The translations under genes were made by a program, and so were the position numbers. A DNA stretch of 64,000 nucleotides from Mantis religiosa (taxonomy: Eukaryota > Arthropoda > Insecta > Mantodea > Mantidae): contig CM060953.1 of the NCBI GenBank assembly GCA_030765055.1, positions 188,589,782 through 188,653,781 of the forward strand. The letters are read 5' to 3'. Under the pieces are notes generated by a model. That model was not told the DNA's origin. It ran no database searches and worked only from the letters and a program-made list of their open reading frames with translations. Shown here one piece after another: positions 1-9,820 of this stretch (its first letter is position 1; each line of letters starts with the position of its first letter).

Positions 1-19
1 TACCAGGAGGAGCTAAATG

Positions 20-22
<3 letters not shown>

Positions 23-78
<56 letters not shown>
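23..78. repeat. (TA)n microsatellite
   Basis: Uninterrupted alternating TA of about 55 bp, directly visible. A second TA tract lies on the other side of the neighbouring SINE1, so the SINE seems to have landed in, or seeded, one TA-rich site. Confidence 0.97.
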
Positions 79-80
<2 letters not shown>

Positions 81-88
81 CTCGCTAA

Positions 89-325
89 TTTTTTGTTGTA
101 TTTTACGTTCTCCAACGTTAAGTCATATCGGACGATGAATGGAATGGGTGAAGCGATGCTCGAATGAGCCCAGGGTCCATATAGCTTAGAGTTACCCGAC
201 ATTCGTCTTTCAGGACAAGGGAAAACGCCGGAACAAACTTATCTAGGTAACTTACCCCGACCGAGATTCGAACTCGGGACCTCTTGAGCGTGAGGCAGAC
301 ATGCTGCCACCACGCTACCGAGGTG

Positions 326-328
<3 letters not shown>
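89..328 (-). mobile_element. SINE1, tRNA-derived, full-length-like copy
   Basis: On the minus strand this starts with a tRNA-like head: an A-box-like stretch (GGTAGCGTGGTGGCAGC) and a B-box-like GAGTTCGAATCTCGG, followed by a non-tRNA body that ends in the family tail (ACTTAACGTTGGAG-ACGT) and a short A-rich end. The same roughly 240-bp sequence recurs at 3836-4081, 7410-7631 and 17564-17805, with fragments elsewhere. The two boxes match the internal RNA polymerase III promoter of tRNA-derived SINEs; mobilisation would depend on a LINE in trans (family knowledge). Flanks are TA microsatellite, so the TSD cannot be resolved. Confidence 0.88.

Positions 329-392
<64 letters not shown>
329..392. 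repeat. (TA)n microsatellite
   Basis: Second TA dinucleotide tract, about 64 bp, abutting the tRNA-like head of the SINE1 copy. Confidence 0.97.
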
Positions 393-394
<2 letters not shown>

Positions 395-529
395 ATAACC
401 TCGATGGAATCTACTAGGGCAATCCACAGAGAGTAAATACTGACCGCCCCCTTTAATGACCAGGGAGTTACCGAGCTGTTCTTAAAGGGCGCCCGGCGCA
501 TCTGTGACGCTTTCCATATGGCAAGACCT

Positions 530-950
530 AGAGATTAATAAGCGCCCCCCCCCCACCATCTGGTCCTGTGGACTCAAGATGGCATGGAAGTGGATACGCC
601 ACTTACGCACGCCTACCCCTAAGGGGAAGGCTATCGAACAATCTCGGTAAGGCCGCCTGGTGATCTAGCACAACTTCTACTAGCTATGCAGGCTAGTACC
701 CGGGAATATATGGCTTCCCTCAAGCTCGTCCGGAGACGTACTCAATATCCCACGGGTATCAGGAACCATTGCCCTCTCGAGTCCAACCCAATCCGAAAAA
801 CTCCACTACGGGAGGGGAACGGCAGTTCGGCCCGAGGTTCCTCTAGTAACGTCAGAGGTACCACCAGTGCTAGGGGTCCTCAGCGCCTGCACCACGGCAA
901 TTGAAGGGGACGCATCCCCTCCCCAACGACGAGCTGAACTGAATTCCAGC
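530..950 (+). repeat. GC-rich dispersed repeat R (copy 1)
   Basis: The stretch with 'gtggatacgccacttac', 'gccgcctggtga', 'gcaggctagtacccggg', 'tccaacccaatccga' and 'ggttcctctagtaacgtc' recurs at 7690-9050 and, in the opposite orientation, at 55560-55960. It is GC-rich against an AT-rich background and contains a C9 run near 545. I see no conserved long ORF and no clear termini, so the class is unknown; it could be an untranslated end of a non-LTR element or an independent family. Confidence 0.7.
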
Positions 951-1039
951 ATCACGATTAAGCATGCTCCTCTCGGACGAAATGGCCAAAGCCTTCTTCA
1001 ATTTCCGCTCTCAGTAACTGTTGCATTTTGCCAAGATGG

Positions 1040-1470
1040 TCGTCTCCCGAAAGTTGCCTCTATGGTCGTTATCAAAACACTGCTCTGCCAGTCCACACTG
1101 CCCAGGTTGCATTAAACGAATGTTTCGTTCATGTTCGATAATTCTAGTAGCGATGGCCCTTCCAGTTTGTCCTATATACGGTGTCCACATTCATAGGGAA
1201 TACGGTACACTCCCCGGAACTTGGAAGTCCAGTCTGTCTTTCACTGGTCTCAACAGATGTTTAATCTTCGGAGGTGGGTTGTGGATGGTCCTGATGTTGT
1301 ATTTGCTGAGAATTCTGCTGATTCTGCCGGATAGATTGCCGGTAAACGGGATGTAGGCTGTAGTGTTAGGTTTATCTGACACTTGCTGTATTACAGGTTT
1401 CCCTTTCCTAGTTTTGGTGGTCGAATCTTCAACTCATATTGGGAGTAGCCGTTTGGACGGAAAGTGAGAA
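1040..1470 (-). pseudogene. Penelope-like element: reverse transcriptase end and GIY-YIG endonuclease fragment
   Basis: Minus-strand translation gives TAYIPFTGNLSGRISRIL and then HLLRPVKD, followed after a frameshift near 1205-1215 by VYRIPYECG and then YIGQTGRAIATRI..EHERNIRL. This matches the linker and GIY-YIG nuclease module that follows the reverse transcriptase in Penelope-like elements (family knowledge). The conserved VYRIP, YIGQTGR and EH motifs are present, but the frame is broken, so it is not functional. Reading runs from about 1470 (upstream) to 1040 (downstream, ending near ...TTILAKCN). A plus-strand Penelope terminal segment with a hammerhead-like core follows at 1500-1690, so the two parts are head to head. 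The rest of the reverse transcriptase is missing or too decayed to place. Confidence 0.82.
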
Positions 1471-1499
1471 TCAGGTGCTGTAATTCTTGTTTTACCTGA

Positions 1500-1690
1500 C
1501 TTATTTTGCTCGTTAATGCAAATTTTGGTGATGTTTTGTCTTTGTGTTTTATCCAGTGATACATTTGTGGTTATAACATTTAATAAATATCCTGATGATG
1601 GGATAGATGTACACTTCCGAAACGTCGTTTTCAAATCCTATTTTCACCTGCCTTGTTCCCCGAGAACAACATATTCGTTGCCAGGAAAGC
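1500..1690 (+). mobile_element. Penelope-like terminal segment (copy 1)
   Basis: This block (start around 'taatgcaaattttgg', then 'tttgtctttgtgttttatccag', then the CTGATGA...GAAACG element) is shared with 59375-59560 on the plus strand and with 57490-57650 on the minus strand. Its strand is opposite to the adjoining GIY-YIG fragment. Penelope elements are often found as partial, inverted copies (family knowledge). Confidence 0.65.
1592..1623 (+). ncRNA. hammerhead-ribozyme-like core (copy 1)
   Basis: CTGATGA at 1592-1598 is followed by a short hairpin (GGGA ... TTCC, one wobble pair) and then GAAAC at 1619-1623. CUGANGA - stem II - GAAA is the catalytic core order of hammerhead ribozymes, which are known in Penelope-like elements. 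A stable stem I is not evident and stem III would be minimal, so self-cleavage is not claimed. Confidence 0.45.
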
Positions 1691-2084
1691 TTCAGGTTTA
1701 TTTCACTTGCAAGTATCTGCTGGACTTCTCTCGTCAGCTCAATGCTGGTGTGGGCGACGGCGCTCCTTACCAATCACATATCCAGGCCGCTGTTCTTTAG
1801 GGGTACACAATCCCTTCCATACAGTCCTGCGTTTCTACGAATTCTTGTCTCCTTTACAGTTACTTCCAGCTATAATCCGCACAGAGGCTCCACATAGAGT
1901 AGAGATATCATCAAACTCTCAAGCGAATACAGGTGTCAGTATGATAGTTCCCTTGTCAGATTAATAATGAGCAACATTTCAGAATCGAAAAGGAAAGATA
2001 ATGAAAAAAGAAGTAGAAAAAAGAATCAAGGTGAACGTCTGTGGAGTCTTTTACCAAAATATTGATTTTCTGAAATATAGTACA
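1691..2084. other. no confident feature; possible further Penelope debris on the minus strand
   Basis: Short minus-strand frames occur (for example SDKGTIILTP near 1945-1965, which weakly resembles the DKG region of Penelope reverse transcriptases), but stops interrupt them and I cannot support a boundary. Confidence 0.3.
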
Positions 2085-3090
2085 GATGTATGTTTTTATT
2101 TTGAAAAGTGCAGTGCGATGCGCAGTGGTATCTGGACGATTCCACTTCAGAACGGTTGCAACTGGAGGGGAGGGCAGGTCAGTTGCGTACCAGTTGCGAG
2201 CAAGTAAACACGTGCAGAGCTACTCGGTAACACTACAACTTGTTTCAAAATGTACTTGTCTCCTGGTTCCAAGAGAACATTTATAAATGACACCTCCTAG
2301 CAGCACATTAGGAAATAAAGTGCTACATTTAAAAACACGAGAAGTAATAACCAATATCCATAGATTTATAAACAAGGATCAATGGTCTGGGTCAGCTCTA
2401 AAAATCTGGTGAAGGGTATCTGAGGCAACAGTTGTGTCTGAAAGCAGTTTAGGAGAGTTATTAAGGAAAGAAAATCCATTGGTGCTAGTGCAACAACGTC
2501 CTTCTCTATGCCCAGTAAACAAAGATTAAGAACATGCACAAAATCTTATTTGGATGTTTTAATTCAGAAGTAGTTAAGCGAACTATGAATAATTCTTAAA
2601 GCACAGAAAAACAAAGACCAAAGCTTATGAAGCTTAAAAATTCTACTGACTTCCAAGGCAGTGTCTGAACATTAAGAAGAGTTCTTTTGAAGCTAGGATT
2701 GTTTCAAATAAAAAACACTAAGCGTGACAGACAAATTTTAATCGAACGTCGCTCCATACGTGCAGAAAGGCTTAACTATATACGAAACATTCCGAGATAT
2801 TGAACTGAAATTTATATAGTTTATATGGATGAAACTTATATAAATACAACACATACTGGACCATATCCCTGGAGTGAATAACGTTACAGGGATTCTGCAG
2901 CGATATTGAAAGGCCGACAGTTGTTTATCATGCCTGCTGAAGGATAACAGGATTTGTTCCAAATGCCTATGTACTATTTAAGATGCAACAAAAGCGTGGA
3001 GATTACTACCATAGTAAGAATTACAACTTAGTTTATAAGAGCTGCAAAACTGACTTCGAGAATGAAATTTGTTTTCAGACACCTTATGCA
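2085..3090 (+). pseudogene. IS630/Tc1-type (DDE_3) transposase fossil, copy A1
   Basis: Conceptual reading from about 2287 gives an N-terminal helix-turn-helix region (ATGACACCTCCTAGC start; VLHLKTRE, then SEATVVSESS-like residues). Around 2740-2850 it gives the diagnostic RAERLNYIRNI...YIVYMDETYINTTHT, in which MDET carries a catalytic Asp. Downstream are weak matches to the rest of the DDE fold up to about 3085. Stops and frameshifts are frequent. A second copy lies at 37889-39560 on the minus strand and aligns over most of this length, including the non-coding 5' part ('ggttgcaactggaggg'). The C-terminal catalytic residues are not seen and terminal inverted repeats are unclear. A1 supplies the empty site for the SINE4 insertion in A2 (2807-2820 against 38179-38192). 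Confidence 0.8.
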
Positions 3091-3321
3091 GCGCCCTCCC
3101 CTTAATACCTCCGCCACTTAATTGCTTCGTTAAATACAATATTAATATGTATTAATAATATGAATATGCATTTTTAACACAAAAGCACGTATTTATTCAA
3201 GTTAACCGCTTAATCGCTTAGCTAAGTATAATATTAATATAAATTTTCGATACTAAAAGGACATTTTTCGAGCTAAGTATCACGCAGCACACTTTTAATA
3301 TCCATGAAAATTAACTGCTAC

Positions 3322-3822
3322 TTACGGCAATTGCATTCCTCTATTATAGCTGGAAATTGGTTGGATACCCTCCATGTCTGACGTCTCCATGTCGTTCGAT
3401 CCATCATGCCCTAGATGTATCACACACTTTTCCACGACGGTGTCAATAATGCCCTCCAAGTCCCATAGTTTTTGTTCTTTGCGAACCAAAAGTTGGCAAC
3501 ACGTACTCCAGTTATCAGGTGACACAACAAGAAATGCTGTGTATGAAGGTCGTGACGCAAACTCATCAGACAACATCCAACACTGATCTGGCACGTGGTC
3601 TCTTCTTGCCGGGAGTTGAAACTTCACCGAATGTGGCTTTTTGCTTGCGTGCACTATAAATGCTGGAAACCCACACACACCGGTAAACTCAAATGTTAAC
3701 TTCATCACTTCATCGATAGCAAGTTCTGGAAATTTTTCACAGAACTTTTTAAATACATTCAATAATATCTTTCCAGCAATTCGTAAAGACTTCCCTCGCG
3801 CATGTTTAACAGTGTACCCCAC
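3322..3822 (-). CDS. unrecognised 166-aa ORF, probably disrupted
   Basis: This is an intact minus-strand frame from ATG (3822) to stop with ordinary amino-acid composition and no low-complexity bias. I do not recognise the family. Visible points are a basic N-terminus (KHARGKSLRI), a Cys-containing TCCQLLVRKEQKLWDLEG segment in the C-terminal half, and an acidic stretch (DMETSDMEG) near the end. There is no signal peptide or membrane segment. A SINE1 with a 9-bp TSD (3827-3835 / 4082-4090) interrupts the 5' side. Beyond it the same frame continues in phase to another ATG at 4122, adding about 15-18 residues (MLRAQIECERLIQLL). It could be a relic exon, a retrocopy or an unrecognised transposon protein. 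No promoter or splice sites are supported. Confidence 0.45.
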   Translation of the reverse strand: MGYTVKHARGKSLRIAGKILLNVFKKFCEKFPELAIDEVMKLTFEFTGVCGFPAFIVHASKKPHSVKFQLPARRDHVPDQCWMLSDEFASRPSYTAFLVVSPDNWSTCCQLLVRKEQKLWDLEGIIDTVVEKCVIHLGHDGSNDMETSDMEGIQPISSYNRGMQLP

Positions 3823-3835
3823 TAATAACTGGATA

Positions 3836-4081
3836 CAGCCCGCCTCGGTAGCGTAAATGGTAGCACGTCTGCCTCAAGTTAAAGAGGTCCTGAGTTCGCA
3901 TCTCGGTCAGGGTGAGTTGCCTGGATAAGGTTTTCCCCGGGGTTTCCCCTTATCGTGAAAGACGAATGTCGGGCAACTTCAAACTCCCTGAACCCTGATG
4001 CATTGAGCATCATTTCACCCGTTTCCTTCATCGTCCGATATGACTAAATCTTGTAGGACGTAAATTAAACCTAAAAAATAA
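3836..4081 (+). mobile_element. SINE1 with 9-bp target-site duplication
   Basis: Begins 'cagcccgcctcggtagcg' and ends 'cctaaaaaataa'. The tRNA-like head has both polymerase III boxes (GTAGCGTAAATGGTAGC; GAGTTCGCATCTCGG). The perfect duplication AACTGGATA flanks it at 3827-3835 and 4082-4090, showing LINE-type retroposition. It lies inside an extended frame of the 166-aa ORF. Confidence 0.92.
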
Positions 4082-4122
4082 AACTGGATAAGCCTCTCAC
4101 ATTCAATTTGCGCGCGCAGCAT

Positions 4123-5639
4123 GATTTACCTTAATTGCAAACTAACTTAACTTTCTATTAGCATTTTTATAGTTGAAATGTGGTTAAGAAAGCACTTATG
4201 GCTTTAACAAAACGTACTCATGACTCGAGACTATGTTCACGGCGGAAGCATCATGGAAATTTTGAAGAAGGCGCGCAAAGGTAAACGGTCACGTGCTTTT
4301 GTTTACATCTACTTTATTCTCTCGCTGCAAGCAGTATAGTTCTAACGTTTTTAATCAAAATTCCGCATTTGAAAATATTTTCATGACAAAAAGAAAAACT
4401 TTAAGAATGCGCTCAGAATTCTCGTTCATGCTGGATGACTTCAGCGTTAAACCGTACTGCAGGCAAACAAAGATTTACTATTCATAAATGTAGAGATCAT
4501 TATGATATTTGACAGATACATCTTTATTTTCCAGAGTATAACATTTCCGAGGTATTCTGTATTATTTTGCTTTACATTTTCAACATATGTACGGCTAAGT
4601 AGGAAGTCGTAGTTCATTTTTTTTTCTCTTGATCACGAAAAGGTATTCAAGGGCATCACTATAGTAACCACCTCTAAAAGAACTGACTCTCGCTTAAATG
4701 TTATATTAACATTAAATACAGAAATAGGTCTTTGTAAGAATGTTTGGTATAATCATAAAGCCACAGGAGTGTAAAATCAAATGTTTTCTGTGCTAAGGTG
4801 CTTGTCGCATTTGTTTACTCCACGTCCCTTTTTTGGCTGAAGTATAGTAGATGTGTCCACCGTCATGTACAGTTTATAAATGATGTTTTTACAACCCTCT
4901 TGTTATTATACTCCATCTCCGCTCCTCACACTCCTAACCTCGAAGTTCTTACTTTGGTACTGCACTTATTTGCACATTGTTTCCCGTTTCTCTATGCACG
5001 ACATTCCTGTGCAAAAGCACTACCCAGTTGGTGAAATATTTTGAATTTAACTTTGAAAAGTTTGGACAAAACGTTCATTCAGAGTTCTGTACAACGTCAC
5101 AGGTATACAATTCCTATCATTCCCCAAATAGTTTCCACGGCTGTTGTCACTGTGTTTGTAGAAACTGTTTAATCATATAAACAAATCTAATGGATAGAAT
5201 TCTCTATCTAAATGGCCTGGTTTGATACCATAGCACAAAAGAGACTGTTTTCTTCTGGATTGCAAAGTTCAATTTTAAAAACAAAACTCAAAATAATTAA
5301 ACCATCGAAGACATTATATAAAAGCACAGTTCAACAACCTTTAATAATACAGGATGAAAGTGCAAGTGAAGTACGGCTTTAAAATTTTGAGTTAACACGT
5401 AAGTGTTATATTACCTTTGTAAGACATTAAGAAAGCCTTACTTTATTATTTTTTTATCATTTCCAGAAACACAAAATCGTAATAAAATTAGATTTTTCTA
5501 TTTTTACATTAGAATTTTATTGTACATATTCCAAAGTTTTACAATTTACAACTTTAGGTTAAATTTATTTGTCGTTACCTTGTTGCTACCTTGGGTTATG
5601 ACACCCTGGTCTTCTGCTCTGCCAGGTAGCTCTTAACCT
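4123..5639. other. no feature seen
   Basis: AT-rich sequence. Only short random frames occur; I see no repeat shared with the rest of the window and no recognisable coding or RNA signal. Confidence 0.5.
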
Positions 5640-6620
5640 CCATGCCTCCATGTTACTTAATAAGTCCCTTTCTTCCCCCTCATCTTTCTTTCTTATATTA
5701 TTTACATTTCTGGCCCATTTTTTCTTTAACTTTTTGCAAAAACTCACCAATGCTTCTTACCTTCTTTTCCTCCCTGCCCATTAACATGTTTATAGCTATT
5801 ATACTGTTCTCTACTTTCTCCCATTTTTCTTCCCAAACCTTTTTTCTCCACATTGCAACCTCCTTGCTTTGTTACATAGTATTCTACGCTTTCTTTCCCC
5901 CCACACAATTCACAAATTCCCTTCCCCCTAACTCTTATCCCTCTTAGAAATATTGTTCCTGTTCTCATCCAAGCTAGCTCTTCTCTCTCTCTCTCTTGCC
6001 TATTGCAATAATCTACATATACTTCTCGTCCCAAATTTCTTTTTATTTGCTTGTAAAATTGTAATGATTTCATATTTTCTAGACTTCCCCATATTTCCTG
6101 TCTTTTTATATCTTCTATTCTGCAATTTACTAATTTACCCACATCGCTTGTATTCCTTTCCTCTAATCTCCATCTATCTCCCATTCCTACGTTTTCCATG
6201 ATTTCTCCTATCTCTGCCCACCAAATAATTGAGTTCTCTAATCTTTTTTGCTGTCTGATGCATAAGTTCATGATTTCCCCTTCTTTCGCCAAAAACCTAT
6301 ATCAAAATTTTATTATTATTTCCATTTTTATACCATTTCTTCTTGACTTTCCTAATTCTACTAAAGCTATTTCCCTAGGTCCTGATCTTTGTAAGCCTAG
6401 TAGCTCTTTACAAAACCTTCTGTAGCCTTGGTCTACCGTTGTGTTTACCTCTGTGCCTACCCCCTCCAGATCTCCACTGCAAACAAAATTTTGGATTCAA
6501 CTAGTGCTTCATACATTCGTACTAACCACTTGGTTGTCATTTCTAGCTTATATTTGCATAGTCTTATCCAATTTATGGCCGCCTTTCCCTTTGTGATTAA
6601 GTCATTCAGTGAATATTGAT
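5640..6620 (-). pseudogene. LINE C-terminal remnant with Cys/His motif
   Basis: Minus-strand reading: SKILFAVEIW, then RFCKELLGLQRSGPREIALVELG (after a stop and a frameshift), then the 182-aa frame 6292-5744 containing LAWMRTGTIFLRG and CELCGGKESVEYY. This is the layout downstream of the reverse transcriptase in many non-LTR elements: an E(I/V)WG block, a LGLPRSTPN-like block, and an RTG...C-x2-C...H zinc-binding tail (family knowledge). The expected third and fourth ligands are degraded (VEYYVTKQGGC). The catalytic reverse-transcriptase part is absent, as expected for a 5'-truncated insertion. Related fragments lie at 17900-18660 and 62390-62570. Confidence 0.75.
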
Positions 6621-7409
6621 TAATAACAATTTATAGTAATATGTGCAAGTTTATTTAGCTCCCTAAAACATTTAAACAAATATGACTTGACCTTTCCCGT
6701 GGTTTGGAGGTTGATCACTAAATTTAGCCATGTTAGGGTTTTTAATTTACATCCTCCAAAGTTGTCATGTAGGTCTTTCAGTTAAATGGGCGAAATGGAG
6801 TTCAAATGAATACATCAGTAGTAGAGCGTGCAATGAGTGGTAGTACTCTAGAAGGAAAGAAAAAGGAAAAACGAAAAATTAATGTCAATTTTTTTCCGCT
6901 TTCGTTACCTTATCAAAATTTATACACGAACATACACGTTGCTGGGAACCAGTTCCGTGAGTTCATTCAGTACTGAATATTTCTGTAATTACGCATTGGT
7001 AATCTTGAATACCATGCTTCATAGACTCTTCAGTAGTTAGGAAGCACTGACCAATTTTGTCACGTGAAGACTCTATGGTGTGTGAAGAAAAGTTTTTTCC
7101 TTTTCTTTTGTTTGGCGAATTTAAATACAACTGCAAGTATACTTCAATAGTGTTAGCACTAGTTATTTACGTAGATTGCGATTTAGTGGTAACAAACAGG
7201 AAAGTATTGTGCGGTTTTAAGTTATAAGTGTGTGAATTACTTACTTTCTTCATTTGAGGCTAACAGTTGAAGCGGTGTGGGCCAGCGCCAGAAAAAATTT
7301 CACCGATTAATTGGAGAGGGTAAACAGGAATATGTCTGCTTATAGTGAGAGCAACTTTGCAGTGCAAGAAGGACCTACGCGTAATATACAATAGAAAGAG
7401 CACTGAAGA
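6621..7409. other. no feature seen
   Basis: Unique-looking AT-rich sequence up to the SINE1 at 7410. No ORF, repeat or RNA signature that I can support. Confidence 0.5.
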
Positions 7410-7631
7410 GCTGTCCGCCTCTGTAGCTTGGTGGCAGCGTGTCTGCCTCACGTTCAAGAGGTCCCTTGTTCAAATCTCGGTCAGGTTGAGTAACCCTGAT
7501 GAGGTTCATTCCGGGGTTTTCTGGTGATTCTGGGTTCTATGGACCCTGGGCTCATGTGAGCATCATTTGGCCCATTCCATTTTTCGTCCGATATGACTTA
7601 ACGTTGGAGGACGTAAATTACACCAAAAATA
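7410..7631 (+). mobile_element. SINE1 with 8-bp target-site duplication
   Basis: The tRNA-like head (GTAGCTTGGTGGCAGC; TTGTTCAAATCTCGG) is followed by the family body and the tail 'aacgttggaggacgtaaatta'. ACTGAAGA at 7402-7409 repeats at 7632-7639. The middle of the body has short deletions relative to the copy at 3836. Confidence 0.9.
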
Positions 7632-7679
7632 ACTGAAGAATTACTGACATCAACCCGAAAGTCCGAAGATTTCGGCCTC

Positions 7680-9050
7680 TATCTCCCGGGAGCGATGGAA
7701 ACTACGGGGTGCTTTCCATAGGGTGACACCTGGAGTATACATATCGACGTCAAGACGGGTGGGAGTGGATACGCCACTTACACGCGTCAACCACGCAGGG
7801 AAGAATGCCGAACAACCTCGGGGGGGCCGCCTGGTGACCTAGCACATCTTCTATTAGCTCTGCAGGCTAGCACCCGGAACCTTCTAGGCAACACTCTCCC
7901 ACCCTCCAGGTGGCCGAAGCCTGGCCGGAATTACCCGATCTCCCGCGGGTGTCGGGAACACACTGCAGCTACCTTCAGCCAGGCTTCGGCCGCCCGGAGG
8001 GGGCAGAGTTACCTAAAAGGTCCCGGGTGCCAGCCTGCAGAACAAACTTCGGGTAACTTCGCCCAGGCTTCGGCCACCTGGAGGGGGTAGAGTGTTGCCT
8101 AAAAGGTCCCGGGTACCAGCCTACTGAACACACTTCGGTTACCTTCGGCCAGGCTTCGGTCACCTGGAGGGGGCAGAAGGTGGCCTAAAAGGTCCCGGGT
8201 ACCAGCCTGCAGAACAAACTTCGGGTACCTTTGGCCAGGCTTCGGCCGCCCGGAGGGGGCAGAAGGTTGCCTAAAAGGTCCCGGGTACCAGCCTGCAGAG
8301 CTAGCGCGAACCCCAAACTAATGCTCCCCAACTACCCGACCACCCGCTCCTGGCCCCACCACACTGGACGGATTCTGCAACGGAGGCCGCACCTAGCGTG
8401 GCGGCATAGAGCACTGGCTTCCTACCTGGATGCTCACCCCACCGCCAGGAACACTAGCAGAGGTCGAATCAGGTCCATCAGCTTACACGCACATCCAGGC
8501 TTTGGAGATAAGATCAATTCTATAACACCGCACGGGTAAATCCGCTCAGCGGATAGGTACCGTGGCGCTCTGTCCACCATCCGGTAGCACCCGGACGACC
8601 TGTTCTCGCTCTTGACTCTTGGCTCTTCCACAGCTAGTAGGTTTATTAGATCACCAGGCGGCACCTCCGAGGTTATTCGGTAGTCTTCCCTGCGGGGTTG
8701 ACGCGTGTAAAATTCGCATCCACTTCTTCCCGTGGGGTGGGGTGGGGGTGCTTTTTAGACACAGGTTGCTGCCCCAGGGAAAGAACCGCGGAGTATTCCA
8801 TAGCTTCCGGGCTGATAGATGCAGGAGTCTTCCGACTTTCAGCTACACCCCGCGACAACATGTCAGAAACACAGTGCTCCCTCAAGTCCAACCCAATCCG
8901 AACTCCCATTCGGGAGGGTCTCGGCTCATCGGTCGCAGGTTCCTCTAGTAACGTCAGAGGTACCACGAGTGCTAAGGGTCCGCAGCGCTCGCACCACGGC
9001 AGCTGTAAGGGACGGATCCCCTCCACTACGGGAAGCACTGAAAAGTGGTG
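7680..9050 (+). repeat. GC-rich dispersed repeat R (copy 2), longest version
   Basis: Contains the R landmarks 'gtggatacgccacttac', 'gcaggctagcaccc', 'tccaacccaatccga', 'ggttcctctagtaacgtcag' and 'gcaccacggcagctgtaaggga'. It includes an internal tandem array (7965-8305) and an extra central segment (8310-8690) not seen in copy 1. Sharply higher GC than the surroundings. Frames within it are short and on both strands, so no coding call is made. Confidence 0.7.
7965..8305 (+). repeat. ~86-bp tandem repeat, about four copies, inside repeat R
   Basis: The unit runs 'ccaggcttcggcc' - 'cggagggggcag' - 'gcctaaaaggtcccgggta' - 'ccagcctgcagaac'. Four consecutive units differ by small substitutions and 1-3-bp indels. 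Single units of the same sequence occur at 55815-55870 ('gcccggagggggtagag...cccgggtactagcctgcag'), so this is a local expansion of part of R. Confidence 0.88.
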
Positions 9051-9184
9051 TTAGTTCCTTGAATCATGACACTCTTACTCTAATGAAAAGTATTACTTGG
9101 AGTTTCCTTCACGTTGAAAGTCGTGCCTCGTCACTGGTGCCCAGCACCTATAGAGCTTAGACTTAAGCGACAGTCATTTTTTAA

Positions 9185-9305
9185 GATAGAAAAATGTGGG
9201 AAGAGCCTTATCCAGGTAAGATGCACCGATCGCGATTCCAATCCGGGGCCTCTTGAACGCTTAGTAGACACGCTACCACCTACGGTGCAGAGGCGGGCGC
9301 TTTTA
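9185..9305 (-). mobile_element. SINE1 fragment (tRNA-like head side)
   Basis: The minus strand carries a decayed SINE1 head and proximal body ('ccttatccaggta' and 'gaggcctcttgaacg' landmarks on the plus strand). The distal body and tail are missing. Confidence 0.6.
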
Positions 9306-9334
9306 AGGTTACGTTACACTTCTAAGTGCTAAGA

Positions 9335-9820
9335 TCTACATCGAAGATGATATCGAATAGAGAGAAGGTTATTTCCAGCAAGATGGAGCAACGTGCCATA
9401 CATCTAATGACACCATGATACTTGTAATCGGTTTCTTTGATGATCGACTAATCTCAAAAGGTCTGTGCGCCCCCAGATCCCCTAACCTAACCTCACCGGA
9501 TTTTTTCTTGTGGGGGTTTCTAAAATAGTGTACAAGAATAGGCCACGGACAATTGATATTCTCAAGGAATCCATTCGAACCGAAATAAGTAACATTGGCG
9601 AGGTTACTCTCCGTAAAACTTCAGAGAATATAATGAGACGAGTGCAAACATGTATAGATGCTGGTGTAGGACACTTCCAACAAATTCTCTGAGATGTAAA
9701 TAGTGTAATGTAATCTCCTAATTGTGTATTATGTTCTCCCAAAGTTGCACGTCAGTTCTATTATTGGTTCATAAGGTATGGCCTGTTGAAATAGTTCAGG
9801 TTTATATGGATCGCACTGTA
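9335..9820 (+). pseudogene. Tc1/mariner-type transposase fossil, C-terminal half
   Basis: Plus-strand reading gives REGYFQQDGATCHTSNDTM, with the second catalytic Asp in QQDGATCH. It continues as FFDDRLISKGL and then APRSPNL..PDFFLWGFLK, with the third acidic position in PDFF, and a C-terminal stretch ending near SNKFSEM. Stops and frameshifts (for example near 9530) break the frame and the N-terminal half is missing. The 3' end matches the terminal sequence 'caggtttatatggatcgcact' (9798-9818), shared with the elements at 50083-51420 and 56726-57452. Confidence 0.8.
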
